DNA from: Mucilaginibacter sp. L196
GTDB taxonomy: Bacteria > Bacteroidota > Bacteroidia > Sphingobacteriales > Sphingobacteriaceae
Direction: 5' to 3'
DNA: 64,000 nt
Assembly: GCF_009765905.1 (NCBI RefSeq)
Contig: NZ_LMUO01000019.1
Span: 172,303-236,302, forward strand
Part shown: in pieces, positions 62,375 to 64,000 of the stretch
How positions within the stretch are numbered: position 1 is the first letter of the stretch
How the letters are laid out: each line of letters opens with the position of its first letter
Position numbers and translations under genes: made by a program
Notes under the pieces: generated by a model
Told to the model about the DNA's origin: nothing
The model's input: the letters and a program-made list of their open reading frames with translations, nothing else
The model's database searches: none

Positions 62375-63880
62375 TTAATAACGATCATCATCTATATCCA
62401 AATCATCATCATCCGGTTCAAGGTTGAATAGGCTGGTGAACATATCGGAGAACGCGAAGCCATTATCTAAAAATCCTTTGTTCAGTTGTGAAAATTCAGC
62501 CAGACCATGCAGCACAAACTCCATCAATAATAATTGCTGATTTTCGCTCAGGCGAGGGTGTAGCTTTTTAACCAATTCCTTCAATCCAGTTACAGAATTC
62601 AAGCTTTTTTTATAATCAACTAATGACAGGTCATCAACTAACGATAAGTTATTACCATTGCTAAACCATGCTATAATTTCGGCATAAGGGTTGGGAGCTT
62701 TTGCTTTTTTCGCTTTTTCCGGATCAGGGAAAAATTGCACCAGCATGGTTTTGATGGCTTTGCCGATAAGCATATTCGCAACCTTTGCAGGGCCTTCCAG
62801 TTCGCCTTCGTATACTAACTCTATTTTACCGGTAATAGCTGGGATAACGCCTAAAAAGTCGCTGATGCGGACAAAGGTGCTTGCCTCACGGTTAATGATC
62901 ATACGTCTTTCCGCATTACTGATCAGGTTTTCATAGGCTGATATGGTTAACCTGGCCGATACGCCCGATTTTTTATCAATGTATTCAGAGTTTCGGGCTT
63001 CAAAAGCGATTTGCTCAACCATGTTTTTTACCAAACTATCGGCTTCAACGGCAACTTTTTGTTCAGGTGATAGCAGGGCTTCTTGTTGGGTGATTTTGCG
63101 GGAGATCTCAACCGAACGTGGATAGTGGGTTAATATCTGACTCTCGATCCTATCCTTTAACGGCGTAACTATTGAACCGCGGTTGGTATAGTCCTCAGGG
63201 TTTGCAGTAAATACAAACTGTATATCCAAAGGTAAACGCAGTTTAAAACCACGGATTTGGATGTCTCTTTCCTGCAAAATATTAAACAGCGATACTTGTA
63301 TACGTGCCTGCAGATCGGGCAACTCGTTAATTACAAATATGCCCCTGTGTGCACGCGGTATTAAGCCGAAGTGAATTACACGCTCATCGCTGTAAGTCAG
63401 CTTCATGGTGGCAGCTTTTATTGGGTCAACATCACCAATTAAATCGGCAACGGTAACATCGGGCGTAGCCAGTTTTTCTGTATAGCGATCTGAACGGTGC
63501 AGCCATGCTATAGGGGTGGCATCACCTTTGGCTAATACTTCATTATGGCCAAACCATGAGATAGGTGCAAAAGGATCATCAAATAATTCCGATCCTTCGA
63601 TATAAGGCACATATTCATCCAGCAAATTTACCAGTAAGCGCGCAATACGTGTTTTAGCCTGCCCGCGTAAACCAAGCAACAAAATGTTATGGCGCGAAAG
63701 TATAGCAGTTTGCAGATCGGGAATAACCGTATCCTCAAAACCAATAATACCCTCAAAACCACCCTCGCTTTTTTGCAATTGCGTTATCAGATTTGCTCTT
63801 AATTCATCTTTAACCGATCGGCTTTTGTATTCAGTCTTTTTTAGTTGACCAAGGGTTGTTATCTCTAGTAATTTGCTCAT
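62375..63880 (-). CDS. MoxR/Mg-chelatase-type AAA+ ATPase
   Basis: The 501-residue product has an AAA+ domain (about 45-290): Walker A-like GLRGQAKTR (residues about 74-82), a Walker B region in HRGIFVINELPDL, sensor-like QFVFTANPEDYTNRG, and an arginine finger region in DRIESQILTHYP. The C-terminal part (about 300-501) is helical. Usual Walker A ends in GK, here AK; I believe this is conserved in the Bacteroidota branch. Relatives work as chaperone-like ATPases with a von Willebrand A partner. The start is at 63880 because MSKLLEITTLGQLKK begins the family sequence. Confidence 0.85.
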   Translation of the reverse strand: MSKLLEITTLGQLKKTEYKSRSVKDELRANLITQLQKSEGGFEGIIGFEDTVIPDLQTAILSRHNILLLGLRGQAKTRIARLLVNLLDEYVPYIEGSELFDDPFAPISWFGHNEVLAKGDATPIAWLHRSDRYTEKLATPDVTVADLIGDVDPIKAATMKLTYSDERVIHFGLIPRAHRGIFVINELPDLQARIQVSLFNILQERDIQIRGFKLRLPLDIQFVFTANPEDYTNRGSIVTPLKDRIESQILTHYPRSVEISRKITQQEALLSPEQKVAVEADSLVKNMVEQIAFEARNSEYIDKKSGVSARLTISAYENLISNAERRMIINREASTFVRISDFLGVIPAITGKIELVYEGELEGPAKVANMLIGKAIKTMLVQFFPDPEKAKKAKAPNPYAEIIAWFSNGNNLSLVDDLSLVDYKKSLNSVTGLKELVKKLHPRLSENQQLLLMEFVLHGLAEFSQLNKGFLDNGFAFSDMFTSLFNLEPDDDDLDIDDDRY

Positions 63881-63938
63881 TCTTAATTTAGTCTTTTTGT
63901 CATTTGCACATCTGCATATTTGCACATCCGCAAATTGT

Positions 63939-64000
63939 TTATATGTAATTACTTACCTCAATAAGGTTCATGTCAGGGTCGCGAAAGTAAACCGAACGTA
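63939..64000 (-). CDS. VOC/glyoxalase-family protein, 3' end only
   Basis: The last 19 or so codons before a TAA read RSVYFRDPDMNLIEVSNYI on the minus strand. This is the C-terminal metal-binding strand of VOC/glyoxalase proteins (the E in LIEV is a metal ligand). The gene continues beyond the window, and only its end is present. Confidence 0.75.
   Translation of the reverse strand, partial: RSVYFRDPDMNLIEVSNYI

Overview
This 64 kb window looks like chromosome from a Bacteroidota bacterium of the Sphingobacteriaceae (Mucilaginibacter/Pedobacter type). The signs are a SusC/SusD pair in a polysaccharide-utilisation locus (PUL), a type B type IX-secretion C-terminal domain, many secreted glycoside hydrolases, and Bacteroidota-style -7 promoter boxes (TAnnTTTG) upstream of several genes. 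No rRNA, tRNA or CRISPR array was recognised.

Layout. 0-5.7 kb: a secreted NHL-repeat protein, a GH3 beta-glucosidase, and a divergent NmrA-like reductase/HxlR regulator pair. 5.8-7.5 kb: a complete IS1182-family element whose transposase is out of frame across a (GCAA)16.5 tract. 7.7-28.5 kb: mixed single genes and short operons (SGNH esterase, response regulator, aldo/keto reductase, GH2 enzyme, glycosyltransferases, clan GH-A-like hydrolase, acyltransferase, MFS exporter, MutS-like ATPase, MtfA-like peptidase, 2-hydroxyacid dehydrogenase, START protein). This stretch is dotted with dispersed hairpin repeats placed just after gene ends. 28.6-29.1 kb: ferritin with a clear terminator.

29.3-49.0 kb is the most coherent system. 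A LacI-family regulator is followed by a CBM9-like protein, SusC, SusD, a PKD lipoprotein, a NagX-like (DUF5009) membrane protein, a GH31 enzyme, a DUF4832/DUF4874 lipoprotein, GalE and a GH36-like enzyme. A second operon follows: NahK-like kinase, a fused NagB/PIG-L protein and a GlmM-like mutase. Four copies of a LacI-type operator (TGTGnnCGnnnACGCA) lie at the three promoters of this locus and apparently nowhere else in the window. My reading is an amino-sugar PUL: glycan capture, release of N-acetylhexosamine by two retaining alpha-glycosidases, 1-phosphorylation, 1-to-6 mutation, deacetylation and deamination to fructose-6-phosphate, without separate NagA or NagK genes.

49-64 kb: small membrane and outer-membrane proteins, an acyltransferase plus two tandem CE7 esterases, dnaX (with an A10 slippage-prone tract exactly after the clamp-loader core), isocitrate dehydrogenase, a MntA/HepT toxin-antitoxin pair with a perfect inverted-repeat operator, ManA, a coupled UbiA-like/methyltransferase pair, a MoxR-type ATPase, and the 3' end of a VOC (glyoxalase-like) gene cut by the window edge.

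All product calls come from reading motifs by eye and from knowledge of families. No database search was run.
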